This document shows, piece by piece, positions 32,759 to 41,288 of a stretch of 64,000 bases of DNA. Positions within the stretch are counted from its first letter, which is position 1, and the number at the start of each line of letters is the position of its first letter. Made by a program: the position numbers and the translations under genes. The stretch spans positions 62,001-126,000 of the forward strand of contig CAJOMU010000007.1 in assembly GCA_905235735.1 (NCBI GenBank), in the 5' to 3' direction. Origin of the DNA: an uncultured Synergistales bacterium (GTDB lineage: Bacteria > Synergistota > Synergistia > Synergistales > Aminobacteriaceae). The notes beneath the pieces were generated by a model, which did not search any database, was not told the DNA's origin, and saw only the letters and a program-made list of their open reading frames with translations.

Positions 32759-34273
32759 TTATGCCTCTTTGAATGCGTTGACCCCCGCTCCACACAATGG
32801 ACATTTGTAGTCTTCTGGCAACTTATCACCCTCGTAAACGTATCCGCAGATTGTGCATACCCATTTTTTAGAGGCTGCTGCTTCTGCCTTTTCCTCTGGT
32901 TGGCTTTTCCCCAGAACTGACTCTGATACTGCTGTTGCTAGCTCCGTCAATGCTCCACTGTCTTTGCTTGATGGTGAGGATTTTATTGTTACCGTCTTCC
33001 CTGCTACCCGGCTTCCTTCAAGACGATCAATTATCTCCTTCATCTGCTTCCCAGATACTGGCGACCAGCTTCCGTTTTCGATAAAGCTGAAACAACGGTT
33101 TTGAAGATTATGGGCCTCAAGGTCTAACAGGAAATTCTTCATTGGAGTGAATATTCCCATGTTGTACGTGATTGATGCCAAGACTATATGACTGCATCGG
33201 AATGCTTCGGAGATTAACTCGCTGACATGCGTCTTTGAAACATCATATACCGCTACATCTGAAACTCCACTCTGTGAGATTTTCGCCGCTACTGCATTTG
33301 CCGCACTCTCCGTTCCTCCGTATACTGAGCCGTAAACTATCATTACAGCTTTATCTTCTGGTGTATAACTGCTCCATAAACTGTATTTGTTCAGAATCCA
33401 CCCCAGATTTTTTCGCCACACTGGGCCGTGCGTTGAGCATAATATCTTAATATCTACTCCGCCAGCTTTGGCCAGAACACTCTGAACTTGCTTCCCGTAT
33501 TTCCCCACTATGTTGCAGTAATAACGTCTCGCATCTGGCAGCCAATCCTCTTCAAAGTTCACTTCATCCGCAAAGAGATTACCATTCAACGCTCCAAAAC
33601 TTCCGAACGCATCTGCTGAAAAGAGTATCCCTGACACGTTATCATAGGTCATCATTACTTCCGGCCAGTGTACCATTGGTGCCATTACGAATGTCAGTGT
33701 GTGTTTCCCCACTTTCAGCGTGTCGCCTTCTCCTACTATCACTGATCTCCCTGATATGTCGCACGCAAAGAATTGATTCAGTATTACCGATGCCGCTTTT
33801 GTACATACTACTTTCGCTTCTGGATACCTCACAAGCACTTCTGATATTGCTGAACTGTGATCGGGTTCCATATGATTCACTACGAGATAATCTAACTTCT
33901 TCCCGTCAAGAACCGCTGTAAGGTTTTCAAAAAACTGTCCTGTAACTGAACGGTCTACTGTATCGAAAAGAACGTTTTTCTCATCGAGCAATACATACGA
34001 ATTGTATGCTACACCACGAGGAATTGGATATACATTCTCAAAAAGCTGAATGCGTCTATCACTCACTCCTACGTATATCACATCTTCCGTTACCTCTCGG
34101 CAGCTTCCTATGCCGGCAAACTTTTTCTTGCCTTCAAAGGGAATTCCTGCTTGTTGCTTCTTGTTCCCTTCTGCAAATACATTCATACTGCCCACACTGC
34201 CCAGAACACTTGTTGCGGCTAATCCAACTGCTCCGGCTTTCAGAAAATCTCGCCTCGTTATTTCATGGCTCAT
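32759..34273 (-). CDS. Tat-exported flavodiiron protein with C-terminal rubredoxin
   Basis: 504 aa. Residues 1-34 are a twin-arginine signal (EITRRDFLKAG, hydrophobic core, VFAEG). A metallo-beta-lactamase-type diiron domain follows with HMEPDH (134-139), VHWPE, SADAFG and THGPVW ligands, then a flavodoxin domain (VYGSVYGGTESAANAV) and a rubredoxin (VCTICGYVYEG, CPLCG) at the end. The family reduces O2 or NO to water or N2O and is normally cytoplasmic; here the signal and the tat genes directly upstream predict a periplasmic location. The rubredoxin fusion removes one soluble electron carrier. Confidence 0.9.
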   Translation of the reverse strand: MSHEITRRDFLKAGAVGLAATSVLGSVGSMNVFAEGNKKQQAGIPFEGKKKFAGIGSCREVTEDVIYVGVSDRRIQLFENVYPIPRGVAYNSYVLLDEKNVLFDTVDRSVTGQFFENLTAVLDGKKLDYLVVNHMEPDHSSAISEVLVRYPEAKVVCTKAASVILNQFFACDISGRSVIVGEGDTLKVGKHTLTFVMAPMVHWPEVMMTYDNVSGILFSADAFGSFGALNGNLFADEVNFEEDWLPDARRYYCNIVGKYGKQVQSVLAKAGGVDIKILCSTHGPVWRKNLGWILNKYSLWSSYTPEDKAVMIVYGSVYGGTESAANAVAAKISQSGVSDVAVYDVSKTHVSELISEAFRCSHIVLASITYNMGIFTPMKNFLLDLEAHNLQNRCFSFIENGSWSPVSGKQMKEIIDRLEGSRVAGKTVTIKSSPSSKDSGALTELATAVSESVLGKSQPEEKAEAAASKKWVCTICGYVYEGDKLPEDYKCPLCGAGVNAFKEA

Positions 34274-34351
34274 CTCACTTCACCCTTCCTTTTTTGCTGA
34301 TCCTTCTCTGGTCTTTCGATTATATATTTCACTGCTGTCTTGCACAATCCT

Positions 34352-35086
34352 TTATATCTGTGATTCAATTCGCTGATTTTTCGTGAATCTCGAAACCTGT
34401 AGTCCCACTTCATACAGAATATAAAGTGGGATTCCCAATGCTATTTGAGACACTACATCAGGAGGAGTTAAAATTGCCGCTAAAATAAATATTCCAAGTA
34501 AAACGTATTTCCGCGCTGTGGCTAATGTCTTATAGTTCGTTAATCCGATTCTTGTCGTCAAATACAATGCTACTGGAAGCTGAAACGCACAACCGAAGGG
34601 AATAATGAAACTGAATAGAAATCCAACATAGTTATCAAGGGACAATAATGGCGTTGCTAGTCCTGCTCCCTGAATAAGGAAGAAATCAACAGCGAGCCAA
34701 TAAACTGCGGAATAACAGAAAGAAACTCCAGTTAAGAATAACAACAAAGCAATGAAGAAAAGAAAACGGCATTTTTTTTGTTCATCAGGATATAATCCGG
34801 GCTTTATGAATCTCCATATCTGCCAAATTATTACCGGACTTGATATTATTACTGCTCCCACTACTGATACTTTGAATTTCGTCAGAAGTGCTTCGGACAT
34901 CGTCGTATATATTATCTGAATGCCTTTATCCTGAATTGGTTTCGTAATCCAGATCATTAAGTAGTCGATGAAGAATCCGAAAATAGCACAGAAAGCTATA
35001 GCAAGAGAAGTGAAGCAGATAATAATAACTCGTCTCAGCTCTATGAGGTGTGAAAGAATAGGAGAGCGTCTTGCATTTTCCTGCAT
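34352..35086 (-). CDS. tatC: Sec-independent protein translocase TatC
   Basis: 244 aa, six predicted helices. LSHLIELRRVIIICF is the conserved N-terminal cytoplasmic motif that reads twin-arginine signals, and FIIPFGCAFQLPVALY is the conserved periplasmic-edge block containing the functionally important Phe-Gln region. TatC recruits folded substrates at the inner membrane with TatB. It starts 3 nt after tatA and precedes its likely substrate, the flavodiiron protein, by 78 nt. Confidence 0.95.
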   Translation of the reverse strand: MQENARRSPILSHLIELRRVIIICFTSLAIAFCAIFGFFIDYLMIWITKPIQDKGIQIIYTTMSEALLTKFKVSVVGAVIISSPVIIWQIWRFIKPGLYPDEQKKCRFLFFIALLLFLTGVSFCYSAVYWLAVDFFLIQGAGLATPLLSLDNYVGFLFSFIIPFGCAFQLPVALYLTTRIGLTNYKTLATARKYVLLGIFILAAILTPPDVVSQIALGIPLYILYEVGLQVSRFTKNQRIESQI

Positions 35087-35089
35087 GAT

Positions 35090-35254
35090 TCAGGAGTTTA
35101 TTTCTTCTTTGTCCTCTTTTGTTTCTCTTACTTCATTCTTGAAGTCTTTTATGCTCCTTCCTAATGCTTTCCCTATTCCTGCTAGTTTTCCCCCTCCGAA
35201 CAACACGAGTGCGAGAATGATGATTAAAATAATTTCAGTTGCTCCAAGTCTCAT
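35090..35254 (-). CDS. tatA: Twin-arginine translocase subunit TatA (54 aa)
   Basis: Short gene missed by simple length cut-offs. The product starts MRLGATEIILIIILALVLF, then GGGKLAGIGKALGRSIKDF: one membrane helix, the hinge and an amphipathic helix, followed by a charged tail, as in TatA/TatE. FGGGKL replaces the usual FG-x-x-KLP. The ATG follows GGAGGTATAGATC. It lies between tatB and tatC with 3-nt spacings, so the three are one operon. Confidence 0.93.
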   Translation of the reverse strand: MRLGATEIILIIILALVLFGGGKLAGIGKALGRSIKDFKNEVRETKEDKEEINS

Positions 35255-35257
35255 GAT

Positions 35258-35599
35258 CTATACCTCCTTGTTTTGACGAAGTGTTTCTTTCTTTGCTTCT
35301 TCTATATTTTGATTTAATTCTTGATGCACTTCTTTGAGTTCGTTTTCAACTCCGCTTATACTTTTTCGGACGAGTTCTTGATTCTCCTTTATTGTTTCTG
35401 TAATTTCTCTTTGAACTCCTTCAGTTTCTTTCAGAAGATCATCCCAGCCACTTTGGGTTTTGATTTCTGACATTAGAAGCCGTATACGTTTCATTAATCT
35501 TCCGAGCCAACGTGCGACTTTAGGCAAATCTTGAGGCCCAATAAAGACATATGCAATGACTAAAATTAATATAATCTCAGAAAATCCAATGCTGAACAG
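35258..35599 (-). CDS. tatB: Twin-arginine translocase TatB-like subunit, probable CTG start
   Basis: About 113 aa. The sequence LFSIGFSEIILILVIAYVF-IGPQDLPKVARWLG matches the TatB start (MF-x-IGFSE) and hinge; a long charged coiled-coil tail (residues 45-113) is typical of TatB. The residue at the family's Met position is encoded by CTG (35599), 7 nt after GGGAGG, and a promoter (35633-35661) lies just upstream; an in-frame ATG at 35614 has no ribosome site, and one at 35722 precedes the promoter. TatB and TatC form the receptor for twin-arginine signals. Confidence 0.85.
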   Translation of the reverse strand: MFSIGFSEIILILVIAYVFIGPQDLPKVARWLGRLMKRIRLLMSEIKTQSGWDDLLKETEGVQREITETIKENQELVRKSISGVENELKEVHQELNQNIEEAKKETLRQNKEV

Positions 35600-35632
35600 A
35601 TAAAAACCTCCCATTTGATGAGATGAGAGAGA

Positions 35633-35661
35633 ATAATACCCTATGAAAAATATTATGTAAA
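35633..35661 (-). promoter_or_regulatory. Promoter of the tatBAC-flavodiiron operon
   Basis: Minus strand TTTACA (35661-35656), 17-nt spacer, TATTAT (35638-35633). It places the transcript start about 25-30 nt before the proposed CTG start of tatB. Confidence 0.65.
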
Positions 35662-35742
35662 GAGTAATTATAAAATGTATCACTCTACATACTTCATGAA
35701 TTAATGCCAGGATATTGTTCATTAACTATCTTTCTTTGGATT

Positions 35743-36855
35743 TTAATTTTGCCCGATTATAACACCTCTGTTCATTACCCACTCTATATTTAATTCCTCG
35801 TCCAGTGCAACCATATTCGCAGTGTTGCCTTCTCTCAATGATGAATCAATTCCGATAGCCCTCGCAGAATTAATCGATGAACATATAACCGCTTCCTCAA
35901 GTTTAATGCCCATCTCCTTAACCGCAGTTCTCATGCAATCCATTAGATTCGTAACACTCCCTGCAATTGTCATACCGTCCTCAAGTGTCGCCTTATTCCC
36001 TCGCTTAATGACCTTCTGACCTCCGAGCATATATTCACCGTCAGACATACCTGTTGCCTCCATCGAATCGCTGATGAATATAACCCTCTCTGCACCGAAC
36101 GCTTTCAGTGTGCTCCTAATAACCGCAGGATGAATGTGAATTCCGTCGCATATGAGTTCAACATTCACATTCTCATTCTCGAGTGCCGCAATAATAGGGC
36201 CGGGTTCTCTGTGCTTTATGGGATTCATTGCGTTGTAGAGATGCGTAACCTGACTCGCTCCCGTTCTGAATGCCTCTGATGCTGTCTCATAATCACATGA
36301 TGTATGTGCAACTGATATTCTCGTTATGTTCCTGGCCTCATTAATGAAGCTCATCGCACCTTCAACCTCAGGAGCAACAACAGCAATTCGAATCATATTG
36401 CCTGAAACATTCTGAAGTCTCGTGAGCATATTCACATCTGGACGGGAAATATATTCGGGGTTCTGCGCTCCAATCTTTGAACGCGATATGAACGGGCCTT
36501 CGAGATAAACACCTTTGAAGTTTCTGCATGTCTCTCTGAATCTTCTTGCCTCAGCAAGTATTCTGGTCAGTTCATCTTCGGGCAGCGTCATTGTTGCAGG
36601 GCATATAGTCGTAATTCCGTGATTGAGTTCGTATTCGTGAATCGCATTGAAGGCTTCAAATGTTCCGTCACAGAAGTCATGACCATTTGCACCGTGAAAA
36701 TGTATGTCAGTCAGTCCTGGTATGATGTATAAACCCTCAGCATCAATTACATCTGTATCATCGCTGTGTGATGTGATAACCTCTCCTGAAACTGCAATAT
36801 CTCCCTTGTGAAATCTGTTGTCTGTCCCGAATATTATTCCGTCTCTGATGTTCAT
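35743..36855 (-). CDS. nagA: N-acetylglucosamine-6-phosphate deacetylase
   Basis: 370 aa amidohydrolase. Metal ligands and signatures: PGLTDIHFHGANG (residues ~47-59), GVYLEGPF (Glu), ISVAHTSCDYE and VTHLYNAMNP (His), and the catalytic Asp in VIFISDSMEATG. NagA deacetylates GlcNAc-6-P to GlcN-6-P in amino sugar catabolism and cell-wall recycling. The ATG at 36855 is 8 nt after AGGGA; a GTG two codons upstream (36861) is also in frame. nagB and a transporter are not adjacent; a MATE gene precedes it by 22 nt and may share its transcript. Confidence 0.93.
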   Translation of the reverse strand: MNIRDGIIFGTDNRFHKGDIAVSGEVITSHSDDTDVIDAEGLYIIPGLTDIHFHGANGHDFCDGTFEAFNAIHEYELNHGITTICPATMTLPEDELTRILAEARRFRETCRNFKGVYLEGPFISRSKIGAQNPEYISRPDVNMLTRLQNVSGNMIRIAVVAPEVEGAMSFINEARNITRISVAHTSCDYETASEAFRTGASQVTHLYNAMNPIKHREPGPIIAALENENVNVELICDGIHIHPAVIRSTLKAFGAERVIFISDSMEATGMSDGEYMLGGQKVIKRGNKATLEDGMTIAGSVTNLMDCMRTAVKEMGIKLEEAVICSSINSARAIGIDSSLREGNTANMVALDEELNIEWVMNRGVIIGQN

Positions 36856-36877
36856 GCTCACACTTCCCTGTTCGTTT

Positions 36878-38290
36878 TTATGCAGGCCAAGTTTCAGATG
36901 GCTTGCTTAATTCACGATATATCATAGCAATAACTACAGCAGATACAATAAACGTTAATGCATCACTTGCAGGCATTGACCATAGCACTCCTTCGAGACC
37001 CATGAACATCGGCATTATGATTGTGAGACCTGCACCGAAAATCACTTCTCGTATCATCGACAATCCGGCAGACACATACGGTTTGCCCATTGCCTGAATG
37101 AATATGAACGCCGCCTTGTTGATACACGCAAGAACTATCATGCATAAATATACTCTGAAACATCGAACCGTGAAATTCATGTAGTGTACGCTCTCACCAG
37201 ACGCACCGAAGAGTTCTGCAATGTACATAGGAAAGAACTCAACGATAATGAATGATACACAGCCTATCACTGCCTCACACACAAGAAGCAATGTAAACAG
37301 GCTCTTCACTCTGTCATTATGTCCTGCTCCGATGTTGTAGCCGGTTATGGGCGTACAGCTTGCAGATAAACCTACGACGATTGAGATTACTATCTGGAAG
37401 AACTTCATCACGATTCCGATTACAGCCATAGGTATCTGTGAGAATTCAGGCTGACCAAAAACTGGATCTATTGCTCCGTATTTCTTTATCATCACGTTCA
37501 CTGAGGCTACACTGATTACGAGTGAAATCTGTGATAGAAAACTGCACATTCCCAAAGGAAGATAACGTTTCATTACAGGGAGATTATATTTCACGTTTGC
37601 TCTTGTGAATTCAACTGCCTTCATCTTTCGTGTGATGTATATCAATGACATGAACGCCGTAAATATTTGTCCCATTATCGTGGCTACTGCTGCTCCCGTC
37701 ATACCCCAGTGAAATCCGAATATGAATAGCGGGTCGAGAATAATATTTATGCCTGCTCCCATTAACGTTGAGAACATAACGTAATTCGGACTTCCGTCGG
37801 CAGAGATTATCGGGTTCATGGCCTGACCGAAAACGTAAAACGGTATGCCTAAAATGATGTACGTGAAATACTCACGCGATAACCTGAACGTATCATCATT
37901 TATGCGTCCTCCAAAGAAGGTCAGCAATTCATCACGGAAGACGTAATACAGAATTGCGATTATGATTCCCATTGTTGATGATAATAACGCTGCACTCCCC
38001 ACAGCATCACCTGCACGTTTTGAATCCCTCGCACCTAAACTCATACTCACGAATGCACATACACCGTCGCCGATTAAGAGTGTTAATGCGAGAGCGATAA
38101 CTGTCATGGGAAATACGACATTATTGGCGGCATTTCCGTTTGAACCGAGATAGTCTGCATTAGCGATAAATATCTGGTCAACGATGTTATAGAGAGCAGC
38201 AACTAACAGTGAGACGATGAGAGGAACTGAATACTTCACCATGAGTTTGCTGACTGGTTCACGTTCAAGAAAAACATTTGCATTGTTCAA
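36878..38290 (-). CDS. MATE family efflux transporter
   Basis: About 470 aa with twelve hydrophobic helices. FLEREPVSKLMVKYSVPLI and NIVDQIFIAN mark the N-terminus of MepA-like MATE antiporters; the second half repeats the pattern (FTRANVKYNLPVM). The start is taken as TTG at 38290 behind GAGGTGAT; the longer frame to 38365 would cross the leader hairpin. Expression is probably controlled by that leader (38324-38367). Spacing to nagA is 22 nt. The substrate is unknown. Confidence 0.88.
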   Translation of the reverse strand: MNNANVFLEREPVSKLMVKYSVPLIVSLLVAALYNIVDQIFIANADYLGSNGNAANNVVFPMTVIALALTLLIGDGVCAFVSMSLGARDSKRAGDAVGSAALLSSTMGIIIAILYYVFRDELLTFFGGRINDDTFRLSREYFTYIILGIPFYVFGQAMNPIISADGSPNYVMFSTLMGAGINIILDPLFIFGFHWGMTGAAVATIMGQIFTAFMSLIYITRKMKAVEFTRANVKYNLPVMKRYLPLGMCSFLSQISLVISVASVNVMIKKYGAIDPVFGQPEFSQIPMAVIGIVMKFFQIVISIVVGLSASCTPITGYNIGAGHNDRVKSLFTLLLVCEAVIGCVSFIIVEFFPMYIAELFGASGESVHYMNFTVRCFRVYLCMIVLACINKAAFIFIQAMGKPYVSAGLSMIREVIFGAGLTIIMPMFMGLEGVLWSMPASDALTFIVSAVVIAMIYRELSKPSETWPA

Positions 38291-38323
38291 AATTAATATC
38301 ACCTCATGAAAAAATTTGCACAC

Positions 38324-38367
38324 AAAAAAAAATGCGTCTGCCCATTTCAACCTGGACTTACGCATTT
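38324..38367 (-). terminator. Terminator-like hairpin inside the MATE leader (candidate attenuator)
   Basis: On the minus strand AAATGCGT and ACGCATTT form the base, an AA/AG internal loop follows, then GTCCA/TGGGC closes an 8-nt loop; the hairpin is followed by a run of T. It lies between the promoter at 38390-38398 and the start codon at 38290, so it would stop transcription before the gene unless disrupted. Confidence 0.65.
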
Positions 38368-38389
38368 AATTTGCCGCACGGCAGGATTC

Positions 38390-38398
38390 ATTATAACA
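38390..38398 (-). promoter_or_regulatory. Extended -10 promoter of the MATE gene
   Basis: Minus strand TGTTATAAT, about 100 nt before the TTG start. Confidence 0.5.
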
Positions 38399-38462
38399 CC
38401 CGTTAAGCATATGAACTTTTGTTGTATTATATGCACATTATTTTTCAGAAGGAGGGATTCAT

Positions 38463-40943
38463 TTGAATTTGAATCTCAGAAAATTTAATTTCATGTCTTC
38501 TTTCGTCATGTTCTTAATGTTTGCTGCACCAGTTTATGCAGGTCTTGCTCCCTTAAACCCTGCCTTCATCAACTGGAAAAATGAACAGGCAAAAGCACGC
38601 TCTTCACTTTCAGCTTCTTCTTCGTCCGAACAGTTTAACCGATACGGATACATTCCCAGTCCTGTTGATATGTCTCACCTGAGTTACAATCTTCCGGTTA
38701 TACCTGCTGAAGATGATTACGATTTGCCGGTATCATATGACCTTCGCAAATTCGGACGTGTTACCCCGATCCGCAATCAATATCCGTGGAACACATGCTG
38801 GGCATTTGGTTCGCTTGCATCAGTTGAGAGCAATTACCTCACGCGTTCATTGAAGGGAGAACTTGACGGTTCACTCGGTGATTCTGAAACTCTTGACCTG
38901 TCCGAGCTTCATATGGCATGGTTCGCCAAGAATAACCCCGACAAGAGCAGGCTCTTTTATCCAAAGCCGCTTGCTGTTGAAAACATAGACTTCGGAATGC
39001 CTTGCGTAAGCCTTGCATATCTTTCGCGTCTCGAGGGACCTGTAACTGAAGCATCAATGCCGTATTTCTCATACGAAGCAATAGAAAAAGCATGGGGGTT
39101 TAACATAGAAGCATGGCATGCCTTACTCAGCGCAGGATTGCCTACATATAATCAGCTGGCTGTTCTTGAGGGAATTCATCAAAACTTCATTCTGCCGAAA
39201 CCGGACTACACAGCAGATCACTACGGCAAAAACGTACTAAGACTCACAGATGCATACTATGCTCCTCTTTCACCGGTTATGAACTTTGCCGACCGCGATG
39301 ATCTCGGTGATGAACATGATAACAGAAACTTTCTTAACGTTCAGAACGCGAAATATGCAAAACGTTTAATCATGGAATACGGAGCTATTGATATTGCTTA
39401 TCATAATTCACTCACTGACTTTCTTACTGCTTCCAATGATTCATATTACGATGGGGTCAATGACATCAATCACGCTGTAAGTATAATAGGCTGGGATGAT
39501 AATTATTCACGCACGAACTTCAAAGGAGCTGCAGTACCTGATATTGACGGTGCATGGTTAGTGCGTAACAGCTTTGCAGAGAACTTTGGAAACGGCGGTT
39601 ATTTCTGGATGTCATATCAGCAGCCCATAGAAACAGGACTTGCTCATATTGTTGAAGCTCCTTCTGAGAACATGAAAGTCTATACTCATTCACCTATGGG
39701 ATTCTGCGACAGTTTCGGTTATAAGGATCACAGCATCTACATGGCCAATGTCTTTAAGGTCAAATCAGACGGAGAATCTCTCGAAAGTTTTTCGTTCTAC
39801 ACTTCCGACAACAACACTTCATGTGAGTGGCAGATATTCTATGATCTCCCGAATAAGCCCGTTTATGGCCCGTATGTAGCCGGAGCAGTCAGCATATTAG
39901 GTTCAGAGACATTTCCATATGCAGGGTATCACACAGTAAAGCTCAGGAACATGCAGCCTCTTACGAAGGGACATTATTTTACGGTTGTCGTTAAGCTCAC
40001 AAATGCATACACTGAATTTCCCGCAGCAGTTGAGGTGAAGGTTATCACTGTTACAAATTACGCCGTAGCTCACGATTATGAAAGCTGGTTCTCTCCTGAC
40101 GGCATAAACTGGCAGGACGGCGCATCAATGGAAGGTTATTCGACCCATGACATCAAAGTTCTTCAGGCAATCCCGATGAATGCATGTATCAATGCCTACA
40201 CAGTTGACAGCATTCCTAATGATGCAGAACTGGCTGACGATACAGATACGATTCTGGGAGTAGCTATCAGAGATAATCCGTTTCCTGCTTTTGACACAAA
40301 TCTCAATACTATCAATGGCAAACTCCCTGATGAACCAATTTCTGAGCGTCTGATAGGAGTAATCAGAATAACACCGCAGGGAAGAATTCCGTTTCCAGAG
40401 GGCACAAAAGTTACATACTATCTTGTGAACAGAACTCAGGAGCATGAAGGCATAGTTGTTTATTCGCCGGAAGATACGAGATTCCCTAAAGGGTTAAGCC
40501 TTTCTGATTCTGATTATCTGCCATTGTTTGAACACGGATATGAACCTGATGAATACTGGAGAACGTCAGATAAACTTGAATTCCCTGTTTACGGCCCGTT
40601 CGTAACAAGTATACATGAAGAGACTATATCTCTTGATGTCAATGAACTGGTTTATGAGAAGCCTGACGATGAAGAGAACGTGAAAGGGAAAATTCCGAAG
40701 GGCTATTATGAATTAGTCTGCATATTCGATGATAACGGAACAGATGTAACAGGAAATCTTTCAATAAGATTATCAGCAACTACAACTGAAGATACAACGC
40801 CAGAAGACGAAGAACCTGCACCTGAAAAAGTTTCAGTGGGAAGCAGCAGCGGCGGCGGTTGTAACGGCATAACTGGATTTGCAGGTCTCATAGCGTTATC
40901 GTCATTGATGATTTCACTTCGCAGACGCAAAAAGCTATCTTGA
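38463..40943 (+). CDS. Papain-like (C1A) surface protease with Synerg-CTERM sorting signal
   Basis: 826 aa; TTG start shortly after GGAGG. Signal peptide (1-26), propeptide with LAPLNPAF and GYIPSPVDMSHL, C1 peptidase domain with catalytic Cys112 (NQYPWNTCWAFG), His in NHAVSIIGWDDNY and Asn in LVRNSFAENFG (family NSW changed to NSF). A beta-sandwich lectin-like domain follows, then a proline/acidic spacer and the end GGGCNGITGFAG, hydrophobic helix, RRRKK. The C-terminal GGGC-TM-basic tripartite signal is the Synerg-CTERM type, implying processing and surface anchoring. Monocistronic. Confidence 0.9.
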   Translation: MNLNLRKFNFMSSFVMFLMFAAPVYAGLAPLNPAFINWKNEQAKARSSLSASSSSEQFNRYGYIPSPVDMSHLSYNLPVIPAEDDYDLPVSYDLRKFGRVTPIRNQYPWNTCWAFGSLASVESNYLTRSLKGELDGSLGDSETLDLSELHMAWFAKNNPDKSRLFYPKPLAVENIDFGMPCVSLAYLSRLEGPVTEASMPYFSYEAIEKAWGFNIEAWHALLSAGLPTYNQLAVLEGIHQNFILPKPDYTADHYGKNVLRLTDAYYAPLSPVMNFADRDDLGDEHDNRNFLNVQNAKYAKRLIMEYGAIDIAYHNSLTDFLTASNDSYYDGVNDINHAVSIIGWDDNYSRTNFKGAAVPDIDGAWLVRNSFAENFGNGGYFWMSYQQPIETGLAHIVEAPSENMKVYTHSPMGFCDSFGYKDHSIYMANVFKVKSDGESLESFSFYTSDNNTSCEWQIFYDLPNKPVYGPYVAGAVSILGSETFPYAGYHTVKLRNMQPLTKGHYFTVVVKLTNAYTEFPAAVEVKVITVTNYAVAHDYESWFSPDGINWQDGASMEGYSTHDIKVLQAIPMNACINAYTVDSIPNDAELADDTDTILGVAIRDNPFPAFDTNLNTINGKLPDEPISERLIGVIRITPQGRIPFPEGTKVTYYLVNRTQEHEGIVVYSPEDTRFPKGLSLSDSDYLPLFEHGYEPDEYWRTSDKLEFPVYGPFVTSIHEETISLDVNELVYEKPDDEENVKGKIPKGYYELVCIFDDNGTDVTGNLSIRLSATTTEDTTPEDEEPAPEKVSVGSSSGGGCNGITGFAGLIALSSLMISLRRRKKLS

Positions 40944-41003
40944 ATCTAATGCTTTAGTGTAAAATTTACGCATCATAAAATATGCTTCAAGGAGGAATCG
41001 AAG

Positions 41004-41195
41004 ATGCGTGTAGTACAGACCAATACGATCATAAACACAGCAGGTTCAATGAGCAGACTTGAACGCGGCTTCGTCATTCGCAGAAGTGAGACGCAGTATA
41101 TGCATGTCAGAGAGCCTATCATGGTACAGCGTCCGCAGATTGAGGATTTCAATAATCTTGTTGTCGTTCATGATCAAGTTGAACAATATGTTTAG
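41004..41195 (+). CDS. Small conserved-looking protein of unknown function (63 aa)
   Basis: 63 aa, soluble, starting MRVVQTNTIINTAGSMSRLE and ending DQVEQYV; no Cys, signal peptide or membrane segment. A strong ribosome site (AAGGAGG, 8 nt before ATG) and its own terminator (41206-41250) support a real gene. I do not recognise a family. It stands between the protease and the PQQ-type protein but shares no operon with either. Confidence 0.7.
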   Translation: MRVVQTNTIINTAGSMSRLERGFVIRRSETQYMHVREPIMVQRPQIEDFNNLVVVHDQVEQYV

Positions 41196-41205
41196 CGTCT
41201 AATAA

Positions 41206-41250
41206 TCCCTCTCCTAAAAGTTATTCTCGCGCAGGAGAGGTTATTTTTTT
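41206..41250 (+). terminator. Terminator of the 63-aa gene
   Basis: CCTCTCCT and AGGAGAGG pair perfectly around a 17-nt loop, followed by TTATTTTTTT. Confidence 0.85.
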
Positions 41251-41288
41251 GTCTTTTCACTTATAATTACATCTGAGGTGATTTAATT

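Noticed and set aside
35615-35722. N-terminal extension of TatB to the ATG at 35722
   Set aside because: It precedes a good promoter, lacks a ribosome site and adds a hydrophobic segment absent from TatB proteins.
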